From CAZDUS01 sp964508705 (GTDB lineage Bacteria > Verrucomicrobiota > Kiritimatiellia > CAIKKV01 > CAITUY01), in contig CAZDUS010000028.1 in assembly GCA_964508705.1 (NCBI GenBank), positions 1 to 26,158 of the forward strand: DNA of 26,158 bases, read 5' to 3'. The position numbers were made by a program, and so were the translations under genes. Numbering within the stretch: the first letter of the stretch is position 1; each line of letters opens with the position of its first letter. Shown here piece by piece: positions 1 to 7,570 of the stretch. The notes under the pieces were generated by a model. That model saw only the letters and a program-made list of their open reading frames with translations. It searched no databases and was not told where the DNA came from.

Positions 1-87
1 TGACATGGGGCTTGATTGGGACGGGCATCGCCATTACCTTATCCGCTGCCTCTTATGCCATGGATGCGCGGTTCCCAGTAAGTCGGG

Positions 88-204
88 GCCGGTGTTGAGA
101 GTCAGGCCCTATGCAGTGGAGACTGGCAAAACCCCGTCAGGACCGGAAGGTAGCAGCGGTATGCCGGGCCTCCAGGTGCCGTAGAATTCCTGGCTTGAGC
201 CGGC
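88..204 (+). ncRNA. ffs: Signal recognition particle RNA (small bacterial 4.5S type)
   Basis: This is the RNA scaffold that binds Ffh and, through FtsY, targets nascent membrane proteins. The conserved apical domain is visible: the GGAA tetraloop lies at 145-148, closed by ACC/GGT (142-144/149-151), and is flanked by the typical asymmetric-loop sequences GTCAGGACC and TAGCAGC. Distal strands pair as well: GAGTCAGG (99-106) with CCTGGCTT (189-196, including G-U pairs), and GCCGG (88-92) with CCGGC (200-204). The length of about 117 nt and the absence of an Alu domain fit the short form found in most Gram-negative bacteria. The ends are set by pairing and are approximate. It lies just upstream of dnaX, a location often seen for this RNA. 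Confidence 0.88.
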
Positions 205-212
205 TTCCGGCT
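198..212 (+). terminator. Possible weak hairpin terminator after SRP RNA
   Basis: AGCCGG (198-203) and CCGGCT (207-212) can form a 6-bp GC-rich hairpin with a 3-nt loop at the 3' end of the SRP RNA. No run of T follows, so intrinsic termination would be weak. The left arm overlaps the strand proposed to close the SRP RNA, so the hairpin and the closing helix would compete. Confidence 0.25.
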
Positions 213-253
213 TATTGGGTACCGGGTATCCGTGAGAAGGAAGCGGGAGAGGC

Positions 254-258
254 AGGAG
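254..258 (+). promoter_or_regulatory. Ribosome binding site deciding the dnaX start
   Basis: AGGAG lies 9 bases before the ATG at 268. It supports that start over an in-frame GTG at 232, which would add 12 charged residues not typical of the family. Confidence 0.65.
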
Positions 259-267
259 AATAGCATC

Positions 268-1989
268 ATGGCCTATGAAGTTTTAGCACGGAAGTGGCGA
301 CCCAAGCAGTTCGAGGATGTGGTGGGGCAGGCGCATGTGACGCGCACCTTGCAGAACGCAATCCTCACCAAGCGGATTGCACATGCGTATCTGTTTGTGG
401 GGCCGCGTGGCATCGGGAAGACCTCGCTTGCCCGGATTTTCGCCAAGGCGCTGAATTGTGAAAAGGGACCCACGGCGACACCTTGTGACGTGTGTGACGC
501 CTGCCGGGAGATTGCCGCCGGAACCTCAATGGATGTGATGGAGATTGACGGGGCGTCCAACAATGGCGTGGATCAGGTTCGGGAGTTGCGCGAGAACGTC
601 AAGTTCGCTCCGACCAGAGGCTCCTATAAGATCTATCTGATCGATGAAGTCCATATGTTGAGCACGGGAGCGTTTAATGCCTTGTTGAAAACACTGGAGG
701 AGCCACCACCGCATGTGAAGTTTTTCTTCGCTACGACGGAAGCGCATAAGATCCTGCCGACGATTGTTTCGCGATGCCAGCGGTTTGACTTGCGCCGGAT
801 TCCGGCGGGATTGATTGTTGAGCAGTTGCAGAAGATTGCCAAGGCGGAGGGAGTGAAACTGGACGGGGATGCGGCGCTGGCGATTGCCCGCGGCGCGGAG
901 GGGGGTATGCGTGATGCGGAGTCGGCATTGGATCAGTTGATCGCCTTCCGCGGCAACGAGATTACGGAATCGGATGTGCTTTCGGTGTTCGGTCTGGTGG
1001 CCCGACAAACGATGGAGTCGCTGGCGGAGGCGGTGTTGCAGGGGAATGTGGGCGAGATTGTGAGGATCATCAGCGAGCTGGATACCGCAGGGAAGGATAT
1101 GCCGAGGCTGGTTCTTGAGTTGCTGGACTATTTCCGCGCGTTGCTGGTTTATTTGTGTGCGCCAGATGTGGCGGGCAAGGATGAGGATCTCGTGGCGGCC
1201 CAGATGGAGACGTTGAAGCGGCAGGCGGGATTAACGACAGCGGAACGATTGTTACGGATTGCGGATATATTATCGCAGACGGAGGATCGGTTGCGGTTTG
1301 CGTTGTCACGGCGGACCCAGGTGGAGACGGCATTGATCCGGTGCGCGAGGACTACGGCGGTGTCGATTGATGATTTGATGAGGCGTGTTGAGGCGCTGGC
1401 CAAGGGCGGCGTAGAGATCGGCGCTGTGAAGCAGGAAAAACCGCAGGCCGTGCCAGCCGCGCGTCCAGCAATGGTGGCCAGCGAGCCGGTGGCGACCTAT
1501 AGTGTGCGTGCGCCAGCGGCGCCGACCCCGAAGGCGGCACCTGCCGTTGCCGCAAAGCCTGTTGTGGTAATGAACGAGTTGGAGATGCTGACCTCGCAGT
1601 GGAACGATATCATATTGAAAGTCGGCAAGATTGCTTCGCTGGCGAAGGCTATGTTGATTGACTCCAAACCGTTGGATGTCAGTAGCGACCGGGTGATCAT
1701 CGGGTTTGATCCTGAATTCAAGCAGAATATGAGCCGGGTGGCGGAGAATCAGACGTATTACCGGGCGATTCAAGGGGTACTGGCGCAGATCTTGAAGCGG
1801 TCAGTGACCTTGGAAATGAAATTGATTTCGGGCGAGGGGCGGGTGGATGTTCCGGCGGATCATATGGTTGAGACGGCCGGCACGGCGAAAGGGAAGGGAG
1901 TGAGGTCGAAGCAGGACTGGGTGAAGGATCCGGCGGTTCGGCATGCCTTGGAGCTGTTCAATGGCGGGATTGTGGATATCAGAGAATAA
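268..1989 (+). CDS. dnaX: DNA polymerase III subunit gamma/tau
   Basis: ATPase subunit of the clamp loader, which opens and loads the sliding clamp and holds the replicative polymerase together. The 573-residue protein begins with the family signature MAYEVLARKWRP. Seen in order: Walker A GPRGIGKTS (45-53), a four-cysteine zinc module (C64, C73, C76, C79), Walker B LIDE with D126-E127, a sensor 1 region with the VSRCQRF arginine-finger motif, and a sensor 2-like GGMRDAESALDQ. A Pro/Ala-rich linker follows at about residues 390-435, and the last 140 residues form a tau-like C-terminal part. The ATG at 268 has a good AGGAG. The stop lies 14 bases before ybaB, so dnaX, ybaB and recR probably form one unit. 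I saw no convincing slippery site for making a short gamma form. Confidence 0.97.
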   Translation: MAYEVLARKWRPKQFEDVVGQAHVTRTLQNAILTKRIAHAYLFVGPRGIGKTSLARIFAKALNCEKGPTATPCDVCDACREIAAGTSMDVMEIDGASNNGVDQVRELRENVKFAPTRGSYKIYLIDEVHMLSTGAFNALLKTLEEPPPHVKFFFATTEAHKILPTIVSRCQRFDLRRIPAGLIVEQLQKIAKAEGVKLDGDAALAIARGAEGGMRDAESALDQLIAFRGNEITESDVLSVFGLVARQTMESLAEAVLQGNVGEIVRIISELDTAGKDMPRLVLELLDYFRALLVYLCAPDVAGKDEDLVAAQMETLKRQAGLTTAERLLRIADILSQTEDRLRFALSRRTQVETALIRCARTTAVSIDDLMRRVEALAKGGVEIGAVKQEKPQAVPAARPAMVASEPVATYSVRAPAAPTPKAAPAVAAKPVVVMNELEMLTSQWNDIILKVGKIASLAKAMLIDSKPLDVSSDRVIIGFDPEFKQNMSRVAENQTYYRAIQGVLAQILKRSVTLEMKLISGEGRVDVPADHMVETAGTAKGKGVRSKQDWVKDPAVRHALELFNGGIVDIRE

Positions 1990-2003
1990 GGTGGAGTGTT
2001 GAT

Positions 2004-2321
2004 ATGAATATCATGAAGTTGATGAAGCAGGCGCAGACCATGCAGAAGGACATGGAGCGTGTTCAGGCAGAATTGGCGTGTAAGCAGGTGGAGTTTTCCA
2101 GCGGCGGCGGGATGGTGAAGGCCGTGGCGGCTGGGGACGGATCTATTGTCTCGGTCAAGATCGATCCCAAAGTGATCAATCCGGCTGATAAGGATTTGTT
2201 GGAGGATATGGTGCTGGCGGCGGTGGATGGGGCGATCAAGAAGAGTCGTGAAATGGCCGCCGTGGAGATGAAGAAGGTGACGGCGGGGATGGGATTGCCG
2301 CCTGGCATGATGGGGATGTAG
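2004..2321 (+). CDS. ybaB: YbaB/EbfC family nucleoid-associated protein
   Basis: Small dimeric DNA-binding protein of the YbaB/EbfC family, which coats DNA. It is almost always encoded between dnaX and recR, as here. The 105-residue length is normal. The start NIMKLMKQAQTMQKDM is the typical amphipathic helix, followed by the conserved glycine-rich strand (SSGGGMVKAVAAGDGSIVSVKID), a central DLLEDMV helix, and a Met/Gly-rich end (GLPPGMMGM). GGAG at 1993-1996 sits 7 bases before the ATG. The protein's exact role in recombination or nucleoid structure is unsettled for the whole family. Confidence 0.95.
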   Translation: MNIMKLMKQAQTMQKDMERVQAELACKQVEFSSGGGMVKAVAAGDGSIVSVKIDPKVINPADKDLLEDMVLAAVDGAIKKSREMAAVEMKKVTAGMGLPPGMMGM

Positions 2322-2381
2322 GTTGGCTGGAGACGGAGCGGATTTCGTGTTTCCGGTTCATGAAAGACGGGATGCATTGCA

Positions 2382-2984
2382 ATGAATGGCATGGAGTATC
2401 TTGATCGAGTGGCAGGCGCCCTGGCGAAACTGCCGGGGATAGGTCGACGTTCAGCGGAACGGATGGCGTACAGTCTGGCTTGGAACTCGGGTAACACGAT
2501 ACGGGAGTTGATGGATGCTTTGAAGGGCGTCCAGGATCAGGTTCGGTTGTGCGAGCGATGTGGCGGAATTACAACAGTTGCCGAAATGCCCTGTCGCCTG
2601 TGCGTGGGGGCGGGGCGTGACGGGACCGTGGTGTGTGTGGTGCAGGATCCGGGGGATATCGTGGCGATTGAGAAGGCCGGATGCTACAGGGGGCGATACC
2701 ATGCGTTGATGGGAGTGCTTTCACCTATGCACGGCGAGGGCGTCAAGGATTTGCGTTTGGGTGAATTGATGAGTCGCGTGAAGGAGGAGGGGTTTAAGGA
2801 GGTTATCCTCGCGCTTGGAATGGATGTGGAGAGCGAAGCGACGGCTGGATATGTTGCGGAGTTGATGAAGGCACATCGCGTGAAGGTGACGAAGACTGCA
2901 TCGGGGATTCCCGTGGGAAGCGGCATCCGGTATTCGGACGCCTTGACGCTGGCGCGGTCGATCAAGGGCCGGCAGGAGATGTAG
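2382..2984 (+). CDS. recR: Recombination mediator protein RecR
   Basis: RecR works with RecO, and often RecF, to load RecA at single-strand gaps. The 200 residues match the family length. Seen in order: a helix-hairpin-helix (KLPGIGRRSAERMAYSL, about 16-32), a C4 zinc finger starting at CERCGG and closing at CRLC (about 53-70), and a Toprim domain containing CVVQDPGDIVAIEKAG and EVILALGMDVESEATAGY. The tail GIPVGSGIRYSDALTLARSI is typical. The Gln in VVQDP (Glu in E. coli) is, as I recall, also normal in Bacillus-type RecR. The ribosome binding site before the ATG is weak, and an alternative ATG lies three codons in. It is 60 bases downstream of ybaB and probably in the same operon. Confidence 0.95.
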   Translation: MNGMEYLDRVAGALAKLPGIGRRSAERMAYSLAWNSGNTIRELMDALKGVQDQVRLCERCGGITTVAEMPCRLCVGAGRDGTVVCVVQDPGDIVAIEKAGCYRGRYHALMGVLSPMHGEGVKDLRLGELMSRVKEEGFKEVILALGMDVESEATAGYVAELMKAHRVKVTKTASGIPVGSGIRYSDALTLARSIKGRQEM

Positions 2985-3002
2985 GAGGGGGGGAGGGTTT
3001 GG

Positions 3003-3016
3003 GGTTCAGGGTTCAG
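3003..3016. repeat. Short tandem repeat GGTTCAG x2
   Basis: Two exact 7-base copies of GGTTCAG lie head to tail in the 72-base gap between recR and yggS, preceded by a degenerate G/T-rich copy. There is nothing else recognisable in the gap apart from the yggS ribosome binding site. Confidence 0.5.
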
Positions 3017-3056
3017 GAGTTAAGCTGGGTTGGACTGATCAGGAGAAGGTTGGGTC

Positions 3057-3767
3057 ATGAATGTGGAGATGGATAATCGGTTGGGCGAGATTCGGCGGCG
3101 GATGGAGCAGGCTTGCGAGCGTGCAGGTCGCGATCCAGCCACGGTTCAGCTTTTGGCGATATCCAAGACGCAGGGACCCGAGGCGATTGTGGATGCGGTC
3201 CAGTTGGGTGTAACACAGTTTGGTGAGAACAAGGTTCAGGAGGCGCGCCAGAAGATTCCACAAAGTCCCTCCGCGGCGAAATGGCATTTTGTGGGCCATT
3301 TGCAAACGAACAAGGCGCGTGAGGCGGTGAGACTTTTCGAGATGGTGCACGCGGTGGATTCATTGAAGTTGCTCGAAACGCTCGACAGGGTTTGCCAGGA
3401 GGAAGGTCGGACACTTCCTGTCTGCCTTGAGGTGAATGTGTCGGGGGAGCGCAGTAAGTTCGGGTTGCCTCCCGAGGAGGTGCCACTGGTTTTAAAGGCG
3501 TCGCAGGCGCTGTTTCGAGTCCGGATCGTTGGGGTGATGACAATACCGCCCATAGCGGAGGATCCGGAGGAGGCGCGTCCTTTTTTCCGGAGGTTAAGGG
3601 AGTTGAGGGATCGCTGGCAGTCGGAGTCGGGGATATTGTTGCCGGAGTTGTCGATGGGGATGTCGCATGATTTTGAGGTGGCGATTGAAGAGGGGGCAAC
3701 GTGGATCCGGGTGGGGACCCTGCTGTTTGGTGAACGGAGGAAGGTGGTGAACGATGAGTCGGCCTGA
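3057..3767 (+). CDS. yggS: YggS/PROSC-type PLP-binding homeostasis protein
   Basis: Cytosolic single-domain protein of the alanine-racemase-like TIM-barrel fold. It binds pyridoxal 5'-phosphate and buffers the PLP supply. It is not thought to have a catalytic activity of its own. Seen: AISKTQ with the PLP lysine at K37, QFGENKVQEAR, WHFVGHLQTNKAR, the strand CLEVNVSGERSKFG, GVMTIPP, and the phosphate-binding end SMGMSHDFEVAIEEGATWIRVGTLLFG. The length of 236 residues is normal. AGGAGAAGG (3041-3049) precedes the ATG by 7 bases. The next gene starts 14 bases before this stop, so the two are probably translationally coupled. A B6-pathway gene (pdxA) lies elsewhere in the window, on the other strand. 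Confidence 0.94.
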   Translation: MNVEMDNRLGEIRRRMEQACERAGRDPATVQLLAISKTQGPEAIVDAVQLGVTQFGENKVQEARQKIPQSPSAAKWHFVGHLQTNKAREAVRLFEMVHAVDSLKLLETLDRVCQEEGRTLPVCLEVNVSGERSKFGLPPEEVPLVLKASQALFRVRIVGVMTIPPIAEDPEEARPFFRRLRELRDRWQSESGILLPELSMGMSHDFEVAIEEGATWIRVGTLLFGERRKVVNDESA

Positions 3768-4509
3768 ACCGTGGAATGAGGCGAAAGGTCCTAAGCGCCG
3801 GAGGATTCCGATGCTGGGATGTCTGACGATGTCGCTGGTGTTCCTGGCGCTAGTGGTGATTGGGCTGGCGATCGGGGTGAAGACCCAAGGCGGGCGCGAG
3901 ATGATAGCGAGGACCGTCAAGGTGCAGACTGGCCTGGCTTTGATGATTGGCGAGGCGGGGGTGAGTCTGCCTTGCGATCTGGTGCTAAGTGAGGTGGCTA
4001 TAAAGCCTGAGCAGGCGCCAGAGGGTGGGTTTGTGGCCAAGGAGATCCGGCTGGGCTGGAGGCCGGGCGGGAGTTTGATGGAAGTGCGGGGCGCGCAGTT
4101 GGATTTGGTTCAGGTTGCCGACGGGTGGATGCCTGAACCGTTCAGCAGGATTGCGACGCTTCGTGATGTTCGTGAGACATTCGAATTGTTTATGGATGCG
4201 CCCCGGCGTTTCAGGGTAGACGTCAAGGATAGTTCGATTTATTGGAAAGGGCCGGACCGTGAGCCCAAAGCGTTTGTGCAGGGGTTGAATTTCTGGTCAG
4301 GGGTGAGCGATACGCCTGAGGCGCTGATGCGCGTGTACCGTGTGAACGCCCAGAGCGTCAAGCGGGAGGGGCGTGTGCAGGGGAGGGCGATTCAGCGAAC
4401 ATGGGTGAGTCAGGATGGGGTTCCCTATGCAGAGGTTAGCTATAAGGGGGAGTGGGAGGGCGATAGTCGTCGCGTCAAGGATTGGTGGAGTAGTCCGGAG
4501 GGTCATTGA
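3754..4509 (+). CDS. Membrane-anchored protein of unknown function, AsmA/TamB-like start
   Basis: I do not recognise this 251-residue protein as a named family. Visible: a short positively charged N-terminus (KGPKRRR), one transmembrane helix at about 19-42, and then a soluble, presumably periplasmic, region. After the helix, a pattern of short beta strands (RTVKVQTGLALMIGEAGVSL, then DLVLSEVAIKP and AKEIRLGWRP) resembles the first repeats of AsmA/TamB/YhdP-like proteins, which bridge the envelope and move lipids. That likeness is an inference from pattern only. It overlaps yggS by 14 bases and ends directly against the heptose kinase start, so it belongs to the LPS-related transcription unit. 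It is far shorter than true AsmA or TamB proteins. Confidence 0.7.
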   Translation: MSRPEPWNEAKGPKRRRIPMLGCLTMSLVFLALVVIGLAIGVKTQGGREMIARTVKVQTGLALMIGEAGVSLPCDLVLSEVAIKPEQAPEGGFVAKEIRLGWRPGGSLMEVRGAQLDLVQVADGWMPEPFSRIATLRDVRETFELFMDAPRRFRVDVKDSSIYWKGPDREPKAFVQGLNFWSGVSDTPEALMRVYRVNAQSVKREGRVQGRAIQRTWVSQDGVPYAEVSYKGEWEGDSRRVKDWWSSPEGH

Positions 4510-5520
4510 ATGAAATTGGAGCGAGTCAAAGCGTTGATTGAAATTTTTCGGCGGCAGAGGATCCTGGTGGTTGGGGATCTGATGTTGGACAAGTATATTC
4601 ATGGGAGCGTGGAACGGATTTCGCCTGAAGCACCTGTTCCCGTGGTGCAGGTGAATCATGAGCGCAGGGTGCCGGGCGGGGCGGCCAATGTGGCGTATAA
4701 TATTTGTGCGCTGGGTGGGCAGGCTTGCGTGGCGGGGATCGTGGGCGATGATGCGGCTGGCGCTGAGTTACTGGCGATCTTGAACGAACGCGGAATAGGG
4801 ACGGAAGGGGTTCGGGTCATTAAGGGGCGTCCGACCACGGTCAAGATGCGGGTGTTGGCGGATCGGCAGCAGGTGGTCCGTGTTGACTGGGAGAGTCATC
4901 CCGAGTTGCCCGACTCGGAGGTGAAGGTGTTTTGTTCGAGTGTGGAGGCGGAAATCAAGCGATCCACAGGAGTGGTGATTGAGGATTACAACAAAGGGGT
5001 GGTTCGGCAAGAGGTGATGGACAGGGTATTGTCGGTGGCGAAGCAGAGCAAGGTTCCCGTGGGGCTGGACCCGAAGGATAATCTCGATTTGAAGATTTCC
5101 GGATTGACGCTGGCGACTCCGAATTACAAGGAGGCGCATGCTTGTTCCGGGTTGCCGATTCGACCTCAGCCATCAGGGGACCCGCTGGATGATGTTTCCC
5201 TGCGCACGGCGGCGGAAATCCTGATGAAGCGATGGTCGCCAGAGCAATTGATTGTGACGCTGGGGGCGAAGGGAATGTATTTGGCGGCACGGGGGAAGGT
5301 GCCGCAGGTGATACCGACCCGAGCGCGAGAAGTGTTTGACGTGAGCGGGGCAGGTGACACGGTGATTGCGACGTGCGTGTTGGCGATGGCGGCAGGGGCA
5401 TCGAGCGATGAGGCGGCTGTCCTGGGCAATAACGCGGCGGGGGTGGTGGTGGCTAAATTGGGTACGGCGACATGTTCGCCTGAGGAACTTATAGCCAGTG
5501 TGGAGGCCAATGAGCGGTAA
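4510..5520 (+). CDS. hldE: D-glycero-beta-D-manno-heptose-7-phosphate kinase (HldE domain I type)
   Basis: PfkB-family sugar kinase that phosphorylates heptose 7-phosphate at C1 on the way to ADP-heptose for the LPS inner core. Seen: VVGDLMLDKYIHGSVERISPEAPVP at the N-terminus, the PfkB motif PGGAANVAYN (55-64), GIVGDD, VIEDYNKGV, LDPK, TPNYKEA, and the catalytic anion-hole motif DVSGAGDT (277-284, base D283). At 336 residues the protein is only the kinase half. The nucleotidyltransferase domain fused to it in enterobacterial HldE is absent and must be encoded elsewhere, if present (HldA/HldC arrangement). GGAGGG (4497-4502) lies 7 bases before the ATG, which directly follows the preceding stop. 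It overlaps kdsB by 11 bases. Confidence 0.92.
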   Translation: MKLERVKALIEIFRRQRILVVGDLMLDKYIHGSVERISPEAPVPVVQVNHERRVPGGAANVAYNICALGGQACVAGIVGDDAAGAELLAILNERGIGTEGVRVIKGRPTTVKMRVLADRQQVVRVDWESHPELPDSEVKVFCSSVEAEIKRSTGVVIEDYNKGVVRQEVMDRVLSVAKQSKVPVGLDPKDNLDLKISGLTLATPNYKEAHACSGLPIRPQPSGDPLDDVSLRTAAEILMKRWSPEQLIVTLGAKGMYLAARGKVPQVIPTRAREVFDVSGAGDTVIATCVLAMAAGASSDEAAVLGNNAAGVVVAKLGTATCSPEELIASVEANER

Positions 5521-6268
5521 ACGGACAGGCGTGATCGGGGTGATTCCCGCGCGATGGGGTTCAACGAGGTTGCCCGGCAAGGCGTTGGTGCCGATTTGCG
5601 GCAAGCCGTTGATCCAGTGGGTTTTAGAACGTGTCAACAAGGCGAAATGTCTTGATGAGGTGGTGGTGGCTACGGATGATCAGCGCATCGTCGATGCCGT
5701 AGGAGCAATGGGGGGCGTGGCTGTAATGACGAGGGCGGATCATCCATCTGGAACGGATCGAGTGGCGGAGGCGGTGTCGGGATCGACGGCAGGGATTGTG
5801 ATCAATATCCAGGGTGATGAGCCGCTCATAGATCCGGGATTGATCGACAGGTTGGCTCAGGTTATGGTGGAGGGGCGTGAGTGGGATATGGCGACGGCGG
5901 CGACTCCTATTCTAAGCACGGAGGAATTAAACAAGCCTTCGGTCGTGAAAGTGGTGTGTGGAGAGCGAGGGCGGGCGTTGTATTTTTCCAGGTCGGTGAT
6001 TCCCTTTGTGCGTGACGCCATGCCTGAGGGATTGCAGTATTGGCGGCATGTCGGGATTTATGCTTACCGGCGTGAATTCTTGCGGCGAGTGGTGGAGGAG
6101 CCGCCTTGTCTGTTGGAGCAGGTGGAGAAGTTGGAGCAGTTGCGCGCCTTGCATATTGGCGCTGTGATGCACGTTGCCCAGACGCAGGAAGTCGGATTGG
6201 GTGTTGATACGCCGGAAGATGTGGCGCTAGCAGAAGCGGCGCTGAGAGCGGCGGGTCTAGCGAAGTGA
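5510..6268 (+). CDS. kdsB: 3-deoxy-manno-octulosonate cytidylyltransferase (CMP-Kdo synthetase)
   Basis: Activates Kdo with CTP to CMP-Kdo, the donor for the inner core of LPS. The N-terminal nucleotide-binding signature IPARWGSTRLPGK (12-24) is clear. It is followed by VVVATDD (51-57), the Kdo-binding HPSGTDR (78-84), NIQGDEP (99-105), SRSVIPFVRD and the C-terminal LEQVEKLEQLRAL. At 252 residues the length is normal. I chose the ATG at 5510 inside the end of the kinase gene. A GTG at 5498 would add four residues. GGAGG (5502-5506) is rather close to the ATG. It neighbours kdsA, so supply and activation of Kdo are co-encoded. Confidence 0.96.
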   Translation: MSGKRTGVIGVIPARWGSTRLPGKALVPICGKPLIQWVLERVNKAKCLDEVVVATDDQRIVDAVGAMGGVAVMTRADHPSGTDRVAEAVSGSTAGIVINIQGDEPLIDPGLIDRLAQVMVEGREWDMATAATPILSTEELNKPSVVKVVCGERGRALYFSRSVIPFVRDAMPEGLQYWRHVGIYAYRREFLRRVVEEPPCLLEQVEKLEQLRALHIGAVMHVAQTQEVGLGVDTPEDVALAEAALRAAGLAK

Positions 6269-6287
6269 GATATATGGAAATGCTGTG

Positions 6288-6292
6288 AAGGA
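6288..6292 (+). promoter_or_regulatory. Ribosome binding site deciding the kdsA start
   Basis: AAGGA lies 7 bases before the ATG at 6300. The upstream in-frame GTG at 6285 has no equally placed site. Confidence 0.5.
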
Positions 6293-6299
6293 TTTGGCT

Positions 6300-7124
6300 A
6301 TGGGGAAGATAATTAAGATCGGTGGCATCAGCATGGGGGCAAACAGGGGTTTGGCGTTGATTGCCGGGCCGTGTGTGATTGAGAGCCGTGAGGGTTGTTT
6401 GGCGATCGCCGAGCGATTGGTCAAGTTGGCGAAGGCCCAGAAGATACCTCTGGTGTTCAAGGCTTCGTATGACAAGGCGAACCGATCATCGGTGAAGTCT
6501 TTCCGTGGGCCTGGGCTTGAACGTGGACTTGAGATACTGGCCGAGGTGAAGAACAGATTTGGTGTGCCGGTGCTGACGGACGTACATTCCGTGGAGGAGG
6601 CGACAAGAGCGGCGAAAGTTGTGGATATAATCCAGATCCCGGCGTTCTTAAGCCGGCAGACGGATTTATTGGTGGCGGCGGGAAAGACGGGCGCGGTGGT
6701 GAATATCAAAAAGGCGCAGTTTATGGCTCCATGGGATATCAAGAATGTCATTGAGAAGGTGGAGAGCACAGGGAACAAGAGGATCTTGCTGACGGAGCGA
6801 GGGGTTTCGTTCGGGTACAACAATCTGGTGGCGGATATGCGCAGTTTATTAATCATGCGCGAGTTTGGCTATCCGGTTATTTTCGACGCGACGCACAGTG
6901 TCCAGAAACCTGGCGGAGCGGGCAGCCGCAGTAGTGGAGATGGGCGTTGGGCTCCGGCTCTGGCGCGCGCGGCCGTGGCGACGGGTTGTGATGGGGTATT
7001 CCTGGAAACGCATGTGAAGCCAGAGGAGGCGTTGTCGGACAGGGATAATACGGTGCCACTGGCGGTGCTGGGTGGCTTGTGGAGAATGTTAAGGACGATT
7101 CATGAAACGGTTCGGCGTGGATAA
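6300..7124 (+). CDS. kdsA: 3-deoxy-8-phosphooctulonate synthase (Kdo-8-P synthase), metal-type
   Basis: Condenses phosphoenolpyruvate with arabinose 5-phosphate to Kdo 8-phosphate. Motifs: AGPCVIES (22-29), FKASYDKANRSS, SFRGPGLERGLEIL, TDVHS, IIQIPAFLSRQTDLL, NIKKAQFMAPWD, TERGVSFGYNNLV, DATHSVQKPGG and GCDGVFLETH. The cysteine at residue 25 in AGPC matches the metal-ligand cysteine of Aquifex-type (class II, divalent metal-dependent) KdsA, where E. coli has an asparagine. The length is 274 residues from the ATG at 6300, or 279 from a GTG at 6285. The 3' end overlaps the following LptC-like gene by 23 bases. Genes for the other steps, arabinose-5-phosphate isomerase and Kdo-8-P phosphatase, are not in the window. 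Confidence 0.96.
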   Translation: MGKIIKIGGISMGANRGLALIAGPCVIESREGCLAIAERLVKLAKAQKIPLVFKASYDKANRSSVKSFRGPGLERGLEILAEVKNRFGVPVLTDVHSVEEATRAAKVVDIIQIPAFLSRQTDLLVAAGKTGAVVNIKKAQFMAPWDIKNVIEKVESTGNKRILLTERGVSFGYNNLVADMRSLLIMREFGYPVIFDATHSVQKPGGAGSRSSGDGRWAPALARAAVATGCDGVFLETHVKPEEALSDRDNTVPLAVLGGLWRMLRTIHETVRRG

Positions 7125-7569
7125 TAATTGCCTGGTCATCGCCGTCGTGATGGTTCTGGCGATGGGTATGGTGGCTCAGGCGCAGTTGCCCGTTGGGTCT
7201 TCGTCGACCAAGACGGTTATTTCAGATTTCCGGGTGCCGGAGTTTGATGCGAATGGCGTCAAGAAATCCGAGGTGCTTGGACGGCAAGCGGAGATATTGC
7301 CGGATGGGCAGGTTAAGATTACTGACTTGAAAATATTGATGTTCAAGGAAGGGGTGGTGGAGGCCACGATCCTGGCGGACGAATGTACGTTTGACCGCAA
7401 GGAGAAGAGTGCGTTCTCAAATTCCGCCGTGAGCATTGACCGTGGGATCATGAAGGTGACGGGACGCGGGTTCCGTTGGTCGTCCGTATCGCAGCGGATA
7501 GAGATTTTGAACGAGTCACGAGTGGTGTTGAAAAACACAAGCGTCTGGAAGGACATTGGGAGAAAATAA
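7102..7569 (+). CDS. lptC: LptC-like LPS export protein (LptA/LptC fold)
   Basis: Probable LptC: in known systems it sits in the inner membrane and hands LPS from LptB2FG to the LptA bridge. The 155 residues begin with a hydrophobic segment (about 10-26) ending in AQAQ, which could be an anchor or a cleaved signal peptide. Then comes the LptC-like start SDFRVPEFDANGVKKSEVLGRQA and a run of short beta strands (QVKITDLKILMF, VEATILADECTFD, GIMKVTGRGFRW) as in the OstA/LptC jellyroll. Sequence similarity in this family is low, so position carries weight: it follows kdsA directly and precedes lptA and lptB, the order seen in many Gram-negatives. AAGGA at 7091-7095 supports the ATG. The lptA start lies one base after this stop. 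Confidence 0.75.
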   Translation: MKRFGVDNNCLVIAVVMVLAMGMVAQAQLPVGSSSTKTVISDFRVPEFDANGVKKSEVLGRQAEILPDGQVKITDLKILMFKEGVVEATILADECTFDRKEKSAFSNSAVSIDRGIMKVTGRGFRWSSVSQRIEILNESRVVLKNTSVWKDIGRK

Positions 7570-7570
7570 G

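Noticed and set aside
3..99. Open frame ending at 99 with a hydrophobic stretch, possibly the end of a membrane protein
   Set aside because: Only 31 codons are visible. It runs into the SRP RNA, and another frame is also open to 184. Codon use does not favour either clearly.
1420..1510. Possible dnaX frameshift site (GGAAAAAC, near residue 388) that could give a gamma form
   Set aside because: It lies suggestively at the domain III/linker border and the -1 frame closes at about 1500, but the run has only five A bases and does not fit the X-XXY-YYZ pattern in frame. No strong downstream stem was seen.
2549..2984. RecR Toprim with Gln instead of Glu in VVQDP as a lost active-site residue
   Set aside because: From memory the same VVQDP wording is normal in Bacillus-type RecR, so it is not a sign of degeneration.
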